From Bifidobacterium lemurum (GTDB taxonomy: Bacteria; Actinomycetota; Actinomycetes; Actinomycetales; Bifidobacteriaceae): a DNA stretch of 64,000 nt. Positions 25,745 through 34,478 of this stretch are shown here, piece after piece. Under the pieces are notes generated by a model. The model was not told the DNA's origin. It saw only the letters and a program-made list of their open reading frames with translations, and made no database searches. The position numbers and the translations under genes are program-made. Position 1 is the stretch's first letter; each line of letters starts with the position of its first letter. The DNA is taken from assembly GCF_014898175.1 (NCBI RefSeq), contig NZ_CP062948.1, forward strand, positions 558,001-622,000. The letters run 5' to 3'.

Positions 25745-27067
25745 ATGATGGATTATTCTGCGGCGCTGATGACCGATATGTACGAGTACACGATGCTGGA
25801 CGCGACTCTGAAGGACGGCACGGCGAACCGCAAATGCGTGTTCGAGGTGTTCACCCGCCGCCTGCCCGAGGGCCGCCGCTACGGCGTGGTCGCCGGCACC
25901 GGCCGCATCCTCGACGCGCTGGAGGACCTCCACCTCGCCGACGAGGATCTGAGATTCCTCTCCGACCGAGGCATCGTCAGCAAGGAGACCATCGCCTGGC
26001 TGGAGAACTTCCGGTTCACCGGATCGATCAAGGGCTACCGCGAAGGCGAGATGTTCTTCCCGAACTCGCCGATCCTGCAGTTCGAGGGCACCTTCGGCGA
26101 ATGCACGCTGCTGGAGACGCTGGTGCTGTCGATACTGAACTACGATTCCGCCGTGGCCTCCGCCGCCTCGCGTATGACCAGCGCGGCGAAGAACCGCCCC
26201 TGCATGGATATGGGCGGCCGGCGCACCAACGAATGGGCGGCAGTGGCCGCCTCGCGCGCCGCCGTGGTGGGAGGATTCCAAGGCACCGCGAATCTGCTCG
26301 CCGCCAAAATGTATGGTCTGAAGGCCATCGGCACGGCCGCGCACTGCTTCACGCTGGTGCATGACAGCGAACGGGACGCGTTCGAATCGCAGATCGCGGC
26401 GTTGGGCAAGAACACCACGCTGCTGGTCGACACCTACAACATCGAGGAGGCCGTGAAAACCGCGGTCGAGGTTGCGGGCCCCGAACTCGGCGGCGTGCGC
26501 ATCGATTCGGGCGATCTGGCGGCGTTGGCGCAGCGCGTGCGCAACCAACTTGACGCCTTGGGGGCCACGAACACGAAGATCACCGTCACCAACGATCTGG
26601 ACGAATACGCGCTGGCCGCATTGCAGACCGCGCCGGTCGACTCCTACGGTGTGGGCACGATGCTGGTGACCGGATCGGGCGCGCCGACCTGCGCCATGGT
26701 GTACAAGCTCACCGAGCGCGAAGGCGCGGACGGCGTGATGCAGCCGGTCATGAAGAAGTCCAAAGACAAGGCCACCGTGCCTGGACGCAAGCTCGCCTAC
26801 CGCTCGTATGAGTACAATCTGGCCGATTGCGAGCATGTCGTCTCCGGAAGCGAGGAGAAGCTCGCCGCGTACACGCCCGACCCCGAGTGGAAGAATCTGC
26901 TCGTCGACTTCGTGGACCACGGTGAGATCGACCCGCAGTGGCGCGGACACGAGGCGATTATGAATGCGCACGACCATCACGCGAAGGCGCTGGCCGAACT
27001 GCCGATCACCGCCCAATCGCTGATGCGCGGCGAACCTGTGATTCCTACCGAGACTACGGTTCTGTAG
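25745..27067 (+). CDS. pncB: Nicotinate phosphoribosyltransferase
   Basis: Makes nicotinate mononucleotide from nicotinate and PRPP in NAD salvage. About 440 residues. YSAALMTDMYEYTMLDATL at the start, EVFTRRLPEGRRYGVVAG, the GGRRTNEWAAVAASRAA block and GGVRIDSGDLAALA with the phosphate-binding Ser/Gly are typical. Start is ATG at 25745, or the next ATG at 25748. Its last 20 bp (ACCGAGACTACGGTTCTGTA) recur twice downstream in a 110-bp tandem repeat. Confidence 0.95.
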   Translation: MMDYSAALMTDMYEYTMLDATLKDGTANRKCVFEVFTRRLPEGRRYGVVAGTGRILDALEDLHLADEDLRFLSDRGIVSKETIAWLENFRFTGSIKGYREGEMFFPNSPILQFEGTFGECTLLETLVLSILNYDSAVASAASRMTSAAKNRPCMDMGGRRTNEWAAVAASRAAVVGGFQGTANLLAAKMYGLKAIGTAAHCFTLVHDSERDAFESQIAALGKNTTLLVDTYNIEEAVKTAVEVAGPELGGVRIDSGDLAALAQRVRNQLDALGATNTKITVTNDLDEYALAALQTAPVDSYGVGTMLVTGSGAPTCAMVYKLTEREGADGVMQPVMKKSKDKATVPGRKLAYRSYEYNLADCEHVVSGSEEKLAAYTPDPEWKNLLVDFVDHGEIDPQWRGHEAIMNAHDHHAKALAELPITAQSLMRGEPVIPTETTVL

Positions 27068-27286
27068 GAACCTCCGCCTCGGCAGGAATCCTTCGCGGCA
27101 AGCCGACCACCTCGACTACGGGCAGCCCACCGGGCTACCCGCCTAACGGCTCAGCCACCGAGACTACGGTTCTATAGGAACCTCCGCCCCGGCAGGAATC
27201 CTTCACGGCAAGCCGCTCACCTCGCCTACAGGCAGCCCACCGGGCTACCCGCTTGACGGCTCAGCCACCGAGACTACGGTTCTATA
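27047..27286 (+). repeat. 110-bp tandem repeat starting in the pncB 3' end
   Basis: ACCGAGACTACGGTTCT begins at 27047, 27157 and 27267: two full 110-bp units plus a partial third. Each unit contains the imperfect hairpin GGCAGCCCACCGGGCTACCC. 110 is not a multiple of three, so the protein is not extended. The gap 27068-27465 has no gene. Confidence 0.9.
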
Positions 27287-27319
27287 GGCCTCACTCATCA
27301 TCCCGAGAGAACCTTACTT

Positions 27320-27401
27320 GTCATCCCGAGCGGAGTCGAGGGATCTCATGCATGATGACATCAGAGATCCCTCGACTCCGCTACGCTCCGCTCGGGATGA
27401 C
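27320..27401. repeat. REP-like inverted repeat, 27-bp class arms
   Basis: GTCATCCCGAGCGGAGTCGA near 27320 pairs with its complement near 27375-27401 around a loop, with an extra TACG bulge on the right arm. It lies between convergent pncB and the DUF3039 gene and could serve as a bidirectional terminator or a DNA-binding site. Confidence 0.75.
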
Positions 27402-27465
27402 GCGAGGTGATACGCTTCGCCCGGAATGACGGGTGATGTCCACCGGAACGACGGAGACCGAGCGA

Positions 27466-27759
27466 TCAGCGCATCATTTCGTCGTAGATGCGCTTGCAGT
27501 CGGGGCACACCGGGTACTGGGACGGATCGCGCTTGGGCACCCACACCTTGCCGCACAGGGCGACCACGGGGCGGCCGGTCAGGCGCGACTCATTGATGCG
27601 CTCCTTGGACACGTAATGCGCGAACCGGTCGGCCTCGCCGCCATCGTCGCGCTTCGTCTCCTCCTGCGTCTCGGGGCGTTCCAGCACCGCCGTGCCCGTG
27701 CCCTGATCCGGATCGGACAGCGGCGACACCGGGTCTTCAAGATCGAACATGCTCGTCAT
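27466..27759 (-). CDS. DUF3039 protein (actinobacterial)
   Basis: 97-residue acidic protein. The conserved part reads FAHYVSKERINESRL, then ALCGKVWVPKRDP and CPDCKRIYDEM; the His and three Cys could bind zinc. This matches DUF3039, found widely in actinobacteria and of unknown function. Start ATG at 27759 (MTSMFDLEDP) with GGAGG upstream; longer in-frame starts lack a ribosome site. Divergent from coaD. Confidence 0.82.
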   Translation of the reverse strand: MTSMFDLEDPVSPLSDPDQGTGTAVLERPETQEETKRDDGGEADRFAHYVSKERINESRLTGRPVVALCGKVWVPKRDPSQYPVCPDCKRIYDEMMR

Positions 27760-27853
27760 GGCGTTCCTCCACATCAACTTGGGCGACCACACGGGCTTCG
27801 GCGATTCCGCCGGCCGTCGCGGCCTGTCGTCCACCATCATAGACACGACGCGG

Positions 27854-27866
27854 TACTCTTGGACTC
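27854..27866 (+). promoter_or_regulatory. -10 box of coaD, probable leaderless start
   Basis: TACTCT (27854-27859) ends seven bases before the coaD ATG, and no Shine-Dalgarno sequence lies between. Transcription would start at or next to the ATG. Confidence 0.5.
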
Positions 27867-28367
27867 ATGACTATCGCAGTGTGCCCCGGCTCGTACGATC
27901 CCCTGACGTCCGGCCATTTGGATGTGATTGAACGCAGCGCGCGCTTCTTCGACGAAGTGCATGTGGTGGTGGCGGTGAACGCCGCCAAAACGCCGATCTT
28001 CCCGGCGGAGACCCGCGTCGATGTGATTCGCCGCGCGCTGGCGGACGCCGGCTGCACGAACGTCACCGTCTCCTCCACCGACGGACTGATCACCGACTAC
28101 TGCACCAAGGTCGGCGCCACGGTCATCGTCAAAGGACTGCGCCAGAACGGCGACTACGAAGCCGAACTGGGCATGGCTCTGGTGAACCGCAAACTCGCCG
28201 CCGTGGAGACCCTGTTCCTGCCGGCGGATCCGGTGCTCGAGCATATCTCCAGCTCCGTCGTCAAGGACGTGGCCCGCCACGGCGGCGACGTGACCGGCAT
28301 GGTGCCGGATTGCGTGGTCCCCATGCTCGCCCAGGCCCTCGCCCAGGAACGTCAGACGAAGGAGTGA
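27867..28367 (+). CDS. coaD: Phosphopantetheine adenylyltransferase
   Basis: Fourth enzyme of coenzyme A synthesis: joins AMP from ATP to 4'-phosphopantetheine. 166 residues. The nucleotidyltransferase motif [14 protein letters not shown] is at residues 8-21, and the C-terminal [15 protein letters not shown] is typical. It is followed after 2 bp by the SepIVA-like gene, so the two are probably co-transcribed. Confidence 0.96.
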   Translation: MTIAVCPGSYDPLTSGHLDVIERSARFFDEVHVVVAVNAAKTPIFPAETRVDVIRRALADAGCTNVTVSSTDGLITDYCTKVGATVIVKGLRQNGDYEAELGMALVNRKLAAVETLFLPADPVLEHISSSVVKDVARHGGDVTGMVPDCVVPMLAQALAQERQTKE

Positions 28368-28369
28368 TC

Positions 28370-29119
28370 ATGACGAACGATACGGCCAATCCTGCAGGCG
28401 ACCGTCCGACCGGATATGTGGATCTGACGGACGCGAACAACACCGACCTGTTCCCGCCGCTGGCGCAGGATGCCGGGGATGCCGCATCCGCTCCACCATC
28501 CGCCCTGTTCCCCGCAAACGCGATGCCGGATATGAGGCAGGACCGCTCCGCCGACGACGAGGACCAAAGCCACGCCGAATTCACCACCGTCTACGACATC
28601 ATCGACGATCTGGACAAGGCTCTGGACGAGGCCAAAGGCGGCCTGTTCACCCCCAGCCAGGTGAAGGTGGACCGCGACATGTTCACCGACCGGCTGACCG
28701 AGCTGAAAAAGATGCTGCCCGTGCAGCTCGAGCGCGCCTCCGCGTTGATGCGTGAGGCGGAACGCCGGCTCGAATCGGCACAGACCCAAGCCAACGCCAT
28801 CATCGCCTCGGCGCAAAGCCGCGCCTCCGACATGGTCAAGGAGGCCAACGAGCAGGCGCAGTTCCTCGCCGGGCAGGAGAACGTCACCGAAATCGCCCGG
28901 CAGAAGGCGCGCGCAATCCTCGACCAGGCGCAGGCCAAATCCGACCATCTGACGCAGGGAGCGGACCGGTACTGCTCCACGATGATGGAGGGACTGCAGC
29001 AGCAGCTGAACAAACTCAGCCAGGACGTGCAGGCCGGCATCAATGTGCTGAACGAACGCCAGCGCGCCGCCGAAGGCCGACTGCCCTCGCTGGACGAGGA
29101 CGACTATCCGCAGGCGTAG
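28370..29119 (+). CDS. SepIVA-like coiled-coil cell-division protein
   Basis: 249-residue cytoplasmic protein. A disordered acidic N-terminus (about 75 residues) leads to YDIIDDLDKALDEAKGGLF and then a long Ala/Glu/Gln-rich coiled coil. This layout, and the position between coaD and the yceD-rpmF-rnc genes, match the DivIVA-like septum protein SepIVA of mycobacteria, where the homologue lies next to yceD and rnc. A role in septum or envelope growth is inferred from that. Start ATG at 28370 with AAGGAG; the gene follows coaD after 2 bp. Confidence 0.78.
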   Translation: MTNDTANPAGDRPTGYVDLTDANNTDLFPPLAQDAGDAASAPPSALFPANAMPDMRQDRSADDEDQSHAEFTTVYDIIDDLDKALDEAKGGLFTPSQVKVDRDMFTDRLTELKKMLPVQLERASALMREAERRLESAQTQANAIIASAQSRASDMVKEANEQAQFLAGQENVTEIARQKARAILDQAQAKSDHLTQGADRYCSTMMEGLQQQLNKLSQDVQAGINVLNERQRAAEGRLPSLDEDDYPQA

Positions 29120-29164
29120 GATCGCACGACATACCGCATCATCATTCGTAAGGAAAGCAGAAAT

Positions 29165-29785
29165 ATGGCACGAGTTGAGGATTCCCCGTGGGCGATTTCC
29201 GTGGCGCAGGTCGCCACGCGGGCCGGCCAGTCGAAACCGGTGGACGCGGATTTCCCCGCGCCCGAGGGCATTGGGGACACCATCGTCGGAGTCGCGCCCG
29301 GCGCGCCGATTCATGTGAGCGGATCGTTCGATTCGATTGTGGACGGGCTGATCTTCTCCGGGCGGATCAGCGCGCCCGTCAGCACGGAATGCACGCGCTG
29401 CCTCACCCCCATCGAACACGACTGGCCGGTGAGCGTGACCGCGTTCTTCCCTTACGCGCAGGCGGAATCCAAACGTGACGCGCGGGCGGGCAAGAAAGCC
29501 CGGCGCGAGACGGAGGTGGACATCATCGCGGGCGAGGACGAGTCGGAGGACACCTACCCGCTGCTGATGGACGGCGCGTTCGCCGACATCGAGGCGATGC
29601 TGCGCGACTCGCTCGTCGAGGCGCTGCCTCTGCAGCCGCTGTGCCGTGAGGATTGCCGCGGCCTGTGCTCGCAGTGCGGGGAGAACCTCAACGAGCATCC
29701 AGACCACGGCCACGACGTGACCGACATCCGTCTCGCGGGACTGGCGGCGCTCAAAGCCCAGTTGGAAGCCGAAGCCGGCGAGTGA
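29165..29785 (+). CDS. yceD: YceD family protein (DUF177)
   Basis: 206-residue cytoplasmic protein. The conserved core includes SGRISAPVSTECTRCLTPIE and a C-terminal CREDCRGLCSQCGENLNEHP, a probable zinc-binding region. In other bacteria YceD is needed for normal 23S rRNA levels and is almost always next to rpmF, as here. Start ATG at 29165 with AAGGAAAG upstream. The 263-bp gap before rpmF holds no gene. Confidence 0.9.
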   Translation: MARVEDSPWAISVAQVATRAGQSKPVDADFPAPEGIGDTIVGVAPGAPIHVSGSFDSIVDGLIFSGRISAPVSTECTRCLTPIEHDWPVSVTAFFPYAQAESKRDARAGKKARRETEVDIIAGEDESEDTYPLLMDGAFADIEAMLRDSLVEALPLQPLCREDCRGLCSQCGENLNEHPDHGHDVTDIRLAGLAALKAQLEAEAGE

Positions 29786-30048
29786 CGGCGGCCCGGAACG
29801 AACGCGGCAGGACCGGCGTGGGCACGTCCAGACGATTGAATCCCGTCCAGCGGGCCGCATCGTCCGGGCAAACCCGCATGCGCGCGTCCAGACCGCACTC
29901 ATTCCAACTAACCATATGAGGGTTCGTGGGCCCCACATGAGCGAGTCCAGGCAAGCCCCGCGCATGTCGAAATGGACTTTGTACGAGCATTGCGCTAACA
30001 TACTGAACGCTTAAGCTCAATCGTTCGAACGAAACAGAGGATACTGAA

Positions 30049-30243
30049 ATGGCACTGCCTAAGTACAAGACCTCGCGCGCCAATACGCACTCGCGTCGCG
30101 CGAACTGGAAGGCCACCGCTACCGCTACCGTGAGCTGCCCGAACTGCGGCGCTCCGGCCCTGCCGCACATGGCCTGCCCGAGCTGCGGCTCCTTCCGCGG
30201 CCGCGTCTACCGCGAAGCCATCCAGCCGGCCCACGCCAAGTGA
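30049..30243 (+). CDS. rpmF: 50S ribosomal protein L32
   Basis: 64-residue large-subunit protein of the zinc-binding type: [20 protein letters not shown] carries the four Cys. [20 protein letters not shown] at the start is typical. A second, Cys-free L32 is not seen in this window. Confidence 0.96.
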   Translation: MALPKYKTSRANTHSRRANWKATATATVSCPNCGAPALPHMACPSCGSFRGRVYREAIQPAHAK

Positions 30244-30263
30244 TTTCGGCTGCATAACGGCAT

Positions 30264-30299
30264 AGAAGGCCCTGCCATCGACGGGTGGCGGGGCCTTCT
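30264..30299 (+). terminator. Stem-loop after rpmF
   Basis: AGAAGGCCC pairs with GGGCCTTCT, with inner pairing TGCCA/TGGCG. No clear T tract follows, so termination may be partial and rnc may be reached by read-through. Confidence 0.55.
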
Positions 30300-30315
30300 G
30301 CATAATCCCCTTCCG

Positions 30316-30434
30316 CCGACGAACGTCGTGGATTTCGCACTTTGACGAACCTTGTGCGAAATTCGCGACGTTTGTCGGCCATGCAACGTCGTGGATTTCG
30401 CACACCATCCGTCGAAATGCGAAATCCACGACGT
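30316..30434 (+). promoter_or_regulatory. Two long hairpins in the rnc leader
   Basis: Hairpin 1: 30316-30340 pairs with 30354-30378 over 25 positions; the three non-Watson-Crick pairs are all G-U, so in RNA the stem is unbroken. Hairpin 2: 30386-30402 pairs perfectly with 30418-30434 (17 bp). Both use ACGTCGTGGATTTCGCA. Hairpin 2 ends 30 nt before the rnc start. Confidence 0.85.
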
Positions 30435-30464
30435 CCCCTACCCCGGCGAAGAGACGAGAAGCAC

Positions 30465-31391
30465 ATGAAGAACCAAAATACGCACACATCCGCACACAAC
30501 GCCTCTGCCCCCGCATCCGGCGCACCCTCCGTGCATGGAACCGCACTCTCGCACGGAGCATCATCCGATTTTAAGAAGAATTCCCAACGGACCGACCCCA
30601 ACCGGACAACCGCGCGCAACACGTCCGCACACAACACAACCACCGCATCCGGCGCACACGACGCGACCGCGCCACGCACCCGCGTCTCACGCGCCTCGCA
30701 GTCGGACCAGCCGGCCGGCGCGGAACTGCTGGAGGCGCTGGGCACCACCATCAGCCCCGACCTGCTGGTGCAGGCGCTCACCCACCGCTCCTTCGCGCAC
30801 GAACATCCCGGCGTGCCCCATTACGAGCGTCTGGAATTCCTCGGCGACGCGGTGCTCGAACTCGTCGCCACCGAAACGCTGTTCGCCCGGCACCCCGACA
30901 AGTCCGAGGGCGAGCTGGCGAAGATGCGCGCGCGGGCCGTCTCCGAGGATTCACTCAGCGCCATCGCCAAGAAAAAACTGCACGTGGGACCGTATATTCT
31001 GCTCGGCCACGGCGAATCCGAGCAGGGCGGCGCCGAGAAGAACTCGATTCTGTGCGACATCGTGGAATCGCTGATCGGCGCGACCTTCCTGGAGCACGGC
31101 ATCGACGAGGCGCGCGCCGTGGTGCATCGCCTGATCGACGAGACGCTGGACGAGGTGGCCACCGAGGGTCCGGCGCTCGACTGGAAGACCTCGCTCACGG
31201 TCAAGGCGCACAAGCTCGGCAAAGGCGAGCCCGTCTACCATATGGAGGTCTCCGGCCCCGAATACGCGCAGGTGTTCACCGCCCGCGTGAGCCTGGGCGA
31301 GGACGGGACCGTCATCGGCGAGGGCCGCGGCTCCAGCAAACGCAAGGCGCAGCTGGCCGCCGCCGAAGCGGGATGGAAGACGCTGGGCTGA
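30465..31391 (+). CDS. rnc: Ribonuclease III
   Basis: Double-strand-specific endoribonuclease for rRNA processing and mRNA control. The catalytic signature ERLEFLGDAVLEL is near residue 125, the second acidic site is in EKNSILCDIVESLIGATFLEHG, and a dsRNA-binding domain (DWKTSLTVKAHKLGKG to SSKRKAQLAAAEAG) closes the protein. About 308 residues. The first 80 are a low-complexity Thr/Ser/Ala/His-rich tail absent from standard enzymes. The ATG at 30465 (MKNQNTHTS) has only a weak GAGAAG; a start nearer ELLEALGTT cannot be excluded. Upstream hairpins suggest self-cleavage of its own leader. Confidence 0.93.
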   Translation: MKNQNTHTSAHNASAPASGAPSVHGTALSHGASSDFKKNSQRTDPNRTTARNTSAHNTTTASGAHDATAPRTRVSRASQSDQPAGAELLEALGTTISPDLLVQALTHRSFAHEHPGVPHYERLEFLGDAVLELVATETLFARHPDKSEGELAKMRARAVSEDSLSAIAKKKLHVGPYILLGHGESEQGGAEKNSILCDIVESLIGATFLEHGIDEARAVVHRLIDETLDEVATEGPALDWKTSLTVKAHKLGKGEPVYHMEVSGPEYAQVFTARVSLGEDGTVIGEGRGSSKRKAQLAAAEAGWKTLG

Positions 31392-31462
31392 GCGGGAGCC
31401 GCGCTCCGCCGGACTTCACCATTCGGGCGGAACGCCGAGCCGCGCGATATCCGCCGGTACCA

Positions 31463-31468
31463 TAGACT
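31463..31468 (+). promoter_or_regulatory. Probable -10 box of ilvBN (TAGACT)
   Basis: TAGACT about 130 nt before the ilvB ATG, leaving a leader. No leader peptide with a run of Ile/Val/Leu codons was found. Confidence 0.4.
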
Positions 31469-31597
31469 GGAGAGACAACCGCATTGGATTCGCGTCACGC
31501 GCCACAAGCGCCGCGCCGAACCGCCGACGCCGCCGGAGGGCTTTGCACCGAAAAGCCCCACCCAAGGCGAGAAGTTCATCGAAGTGTGAGAGGAACC

Positions 31598-33526
31598 ATG
31601 GCATTACCTACGCCGCTTCAGGCATTCAGCAGCGTGCCCAAAACATCCGTGGGCAACGACAAGCAGACCATCGTCAACGGTGAGAAGATGACCGGCGCGC
31701 AGGCGCTGGTACGGTCTCTGGAGGAACTGGGCGTCAAGGATGTGTTCGGCCTGCCCGGCGGCGCCATCCTGCCGGTGTACGACGAGATCAAGGACAGCAC
31801 GAAGTTCCGTTTCGTGTTGGTACGTCACGAGCAGGCGGCCGGCCACGCGGCCGAAGGCTACGCGATCTCCACCGGCCGTGTGGGCGTGTGCCTCGTCACC
31901 TCCGGGCCGGGTGCCACGAACGTGGTCACCGCCATCGCCGACGCGAATATGGATTCCGTGCCGATGGTCGTCATCACCGGCCAGGTGGGTGTGGGCGCGA
32001 TCGGCACCGACGCCTTCCAGGAGGCCGATATCGTCGGCATCACCTACCCGGTGGTCAAGCATTCGTACCTCGTCACGCGCGCGCAGGACATCCCCCGCGT
32101 GCTCACCGAGGCCTTCCATATCGCCGCCACCGGCCGTCCCGGCCCCGTGGTGGTCGATCTGACCAAAACCGCGCAGACCGGCGACATGTACTTCTCATGG
32201 CCGCAGCGCATGATCCTGCCCGGATATAATCCCACGACGAAGGCGCATGGCCGCGTGCTCGCCGACGCGGCGAAGATGTTCTCGCAGTCGTACCGCCCGG
32301 TGCTGTACGTGGGCGGCGGAGCGGTCCGTTCCGGCGCCCAGCGGCAGATCGCCGAACTCGCCCGCGTCACCGGCGCGCCCGTGGTCACCACGTTGCAGGC
32401 GCGCGGCATTCTGCCCGACTCCGATTCCGCCAACCTCGGCATGCTGGGCATGCACGGCACGGTGGCGGCGACCGGCGCGGCCCAGCGTTCCGACCTGCTG
32501 GTGGCAATCGGCGCGCGCTTCGACGACCGCGTCACCGGCGATCTGACGTCGTTCGCCCCCACGGCCCGCGTCATCCACATCGATATCGACCCGGCCGAAA
32601 TCGGCAAGAACCGCGTGGCCGACGTGCCGATCGTGGGAGACGTGGCCTGCGTGCTCGACGACCTCATCCCCGAGACCACACGCACCCAGGCGATCCATGG
32701 CAAGCCGGACCTGACCCACTGGTGGGCTTCGCTGAACAAACTGCGCGAGGATTATCCCATCGACTACGACCAGCCCGAGGACCAGCCGACCGACGGCTCG
32801 CTTTCGCCGCAGTGGGTGGTCAAGCAGCTCTCCGGCATGGCCGATCCCGAAACGATCTGGGTGGCCGGCGTGGGACAGCATCAGATGTGGGCCTCGCAGC
32901 TGGTGGACTTCGAACGGCCGCGCTCGTGGATCTCCTCCGGAGGCCTGGGCACGATGGGCTACGGCCTGCCCGCCGCCATCGGCGCGTCGCTCGGCTCGCA
33001 GCGCGACTTCGAAGGACGCAAGCCGGTGTGGCTGATCGACGGCGACGGATCGTTCCAGATGAGCTCCGAAGAGCTGGCGACCGCGTTCCTCGACGGCGCG
33101 CCCGTGAAAATCGCGATCCTCAACAATTCCGTGTATGGCATGGTGCGCCAATGGCAGACCCTGTTCTACAACAAGCATTACTCGGCCACGATGCTGCGCG
33201 ACGGCGAGGCCACGAAGGACACCGCTCCCGAGGATTTCGTCGACGTGCCCGATTTTGTCAAGCTCGCCGAAGCATACGGTTGCGTGGGCCTGCGCGCCTT
33301 CACCGAAGAGCAGGCGATCGACGCGATCAAGCGGGCCAACGAGATCAACGACCGTCCGGTGCTGATCGACTTCCGCGTGTGGAAGGACGCGATGGTATGG
33401 CCGATGGTCGCCGCCGGCGCGCCCAACGACGAAGTCACCTACCGTCCCGGAACCAAGCCGCTGCGTCGAGCCGCCGCCCAGGGCGCGGATGACGCGGCCC
33501 AGGTGTCCGGCGCCGCCTCGGTGTGA
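31598..33526 (+). CDS. ilvB: Acetolactate synthase, large subunit
   Basis: ThDP enzyme that condenses pyruvate with pyruvate or 2-oxobutyrate, the first step to valine, leucine and isoleucine. 642 residues. The catalytic Glu is in [14 protein letters not shown]; the quinone/FAD-like segment is [14 protein letters not shown]; the ThDP motif [16 protein letters not shown] ends in [12 protein letters not shown]. Start ATG at 31598 with GAGAGGAA. The small subunit follows after 26 bp. Confidence 0.96.
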   Translation: MALPTPLQAFSSVPKTSVGNDKQTIVNGEKMTGAQALVRSLEELGVKDVFGLPGGAILPVYDEIKDSTKFRFVLVRHEQAAGHAAEGYAISTGRVGVCLVTSGPGATNVVTAIADANMDSVPMVVITGQVGVGAIGTDAFQEADIVGITYPVVKHSYLVTRAQDIPRVLTEAFHIAATGRPGPVVVDLTKTAQTGDMYFSWPQRMILPGYNPTTKAHGRVLADAAKMFSQSYRPVLYVGGGAVRSGAQRQIAELARVTGAPVVTTLQARGILPDSDSANLGMLGMHGTVAATGAAQRSDLLVAIGARFDDRVTGDLTSFAPTARVIHIDIDPAEIGKNRVADVPIVGDVACVLDDLIPETTRTQAIHGKPDLTHWWASLNKLREDYPIDYDQPEDQPTDGSLSPQWVVKQLSGMADPETIWVAGVGQHQMWASQLVDFERPRSWISSGGLGTMGYGLPAAIGASLGSQRDFEGRKPVWLIDGDGSFQMSSEELATAFLDGAPVKIAILNNSVYGMVRQWQTLFYNKHYSATMLRDGEATKDTAPEDFVDVPDFVKLAEAYGCVGLRAFTEEQAIDAIKRANEINDRPVLIDFRVWKDAMVWPMVAAGAPNDEVTYRPGTKPLRRAAAQGADDAAQVSGAASV

Positions 33527-33552
33527 AACCCAAGCGTGTAAGGAGAAACGAT

Positions 33553-34107
33553 ATGGCCAACTATCCCGCATCCCAGCCAGGCTCCCAGCGCCACACCCTG
33601 TCGGTGCTGGTGGAGAACCGTCCCGGCGTGCTCGCCCGCGTGGCGGGCCTGTTCGCGCGCCGTGCGTTCAACATCAACTCGCTGTCCGTCTCCCCCACCG
33701 AGCGTCCGGACATCTCCCGCATCACGGTGACCGCCGATGTGGACACCGTGCCGCTGGAGCAGATTATCAAGCAGCTCAACAAGCTGCTGCATGTGCTCAA
33801 AATCGTCGAACTGGACGCCGCCACCACCGTGGACCGCGAGCTTGTGCTGATCAAGGTCGCGGCGGACGAGTCGAACCGTTCGGACGTGTTGGAGATCGTG
33901 CGCCTGTTCCGCGTGAACGTGGTCGACGTGCATCCCGAGTCGCTGACCATCGAGGCGACCGGCGCGGAGGGCAAAATCGACGCGCTGCTGGGGCTGCTGG
34001 AGCATTACGGCGTGATCGAACTGGTGCGCTCCGGCTCCGTGGCCGTCACGCGCGGCCCGCGGGCCTTGAGCGAGAAGGTGCTGGGCTCGGAGATCACCGG
34101 ACGATAG
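33553..34107 (+). CDS. ilvN: Acetolactate synthase, small (regulatory) subunit
   Basis: 184-residue regulatory partner of IlvB giving valine feedback control. The N-terminal ACT domain reads HTLSVLVENRPGVLARVAGLFARR, then FNINSLSVSPTERPDISRI. The C-terminal half is typical of IlvN/IlvH (EGKIDALLGLLEHYGVIELVRSG). AAGGAG upstream of the ATG at 33553. Confidence 0.96.
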   Translation: MANYPASQPGSQRHTLSVLVENRPGVLARVAGLFARRAFNINSLSVSPTERPDISRITVTADVDTVPLEQIIKQLNKLLHVLKIVELDAATTVDRELVLIKVAADESNRSDVLEIVRLFRVNVVDVHPESLTIEATGAEGKIDALLGLLEHYGVIELVRSGSVAVTRGPRALSEKVLGSEITGR

Positions 34108-34116
34108 GCCCAGTGG

Positions 34117-34143
34117 ACGGATAAGCCCAGTGGGCTTATCCGT
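34117..34143 (+). terminator. Perfect 27-bp palindrome behind ilvN
   Basis: ACGGATAAGCCCA around G and its exact complement (13-bp arms). It is the nearest stem-loop to the ilvN stop. Its centre CCAGTGG is shared with palindromes behind araA and pgi. Confidence 0.55.
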
Positions 34144-34207
34144 GAAACAAAATCCCGCACCACGCACCGGCCACCGCTAACACGACACGGTCGATTCCCA
34201 CACTTCC

Positions 34208-34327
34208 GTAGAAACGTTCACTGACGATTCGTCAGTGAACGTTTCTACGCGAGATGCCGGGGACTTCCGTAATTTGTATCGCTGACGAAAACTCAGCGAG
34301 GCTTATTCCGGAAGTCCCCGGCATCTC
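34208..34327. repeat. Two adjacent perfect inverted repeats
   Basis: First, 34208-34248: a 41-bp palindrome with 20-bp arms (GTAGAAACGTTCACTGACGA) around one T. Second: 34251-34269 pairs perfectly with 34309-34327 (19 bp) around a 39-nt loop that itself contains CGCTGA/TCAGCG. They are convergent-gene intergenic; the gap 34108-34478 holds no gene. Confidence 0.9.
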
Positions 34328-34478
34328 ACGTAATATCGATCGCAGCCTGCTTGCGGGCAGCCGTCGGAAACGGCCAGAAGGGAACCGTTTGGGAGGCGGA
34401 TAGGTCGAAACCCGTGGGACGCGCAACGGCTAAGCAACGCAGCGTCTAGGCAACGCAACGTCTGAACAACGCAATGAC

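Noticed and set aside
31469-31597. Attenuator leader peptide for ilvBN
   Set aside because: No short frame with a run of branched-chain amino-acid codons and no clear terminator/antiterminator pair before ilvB.
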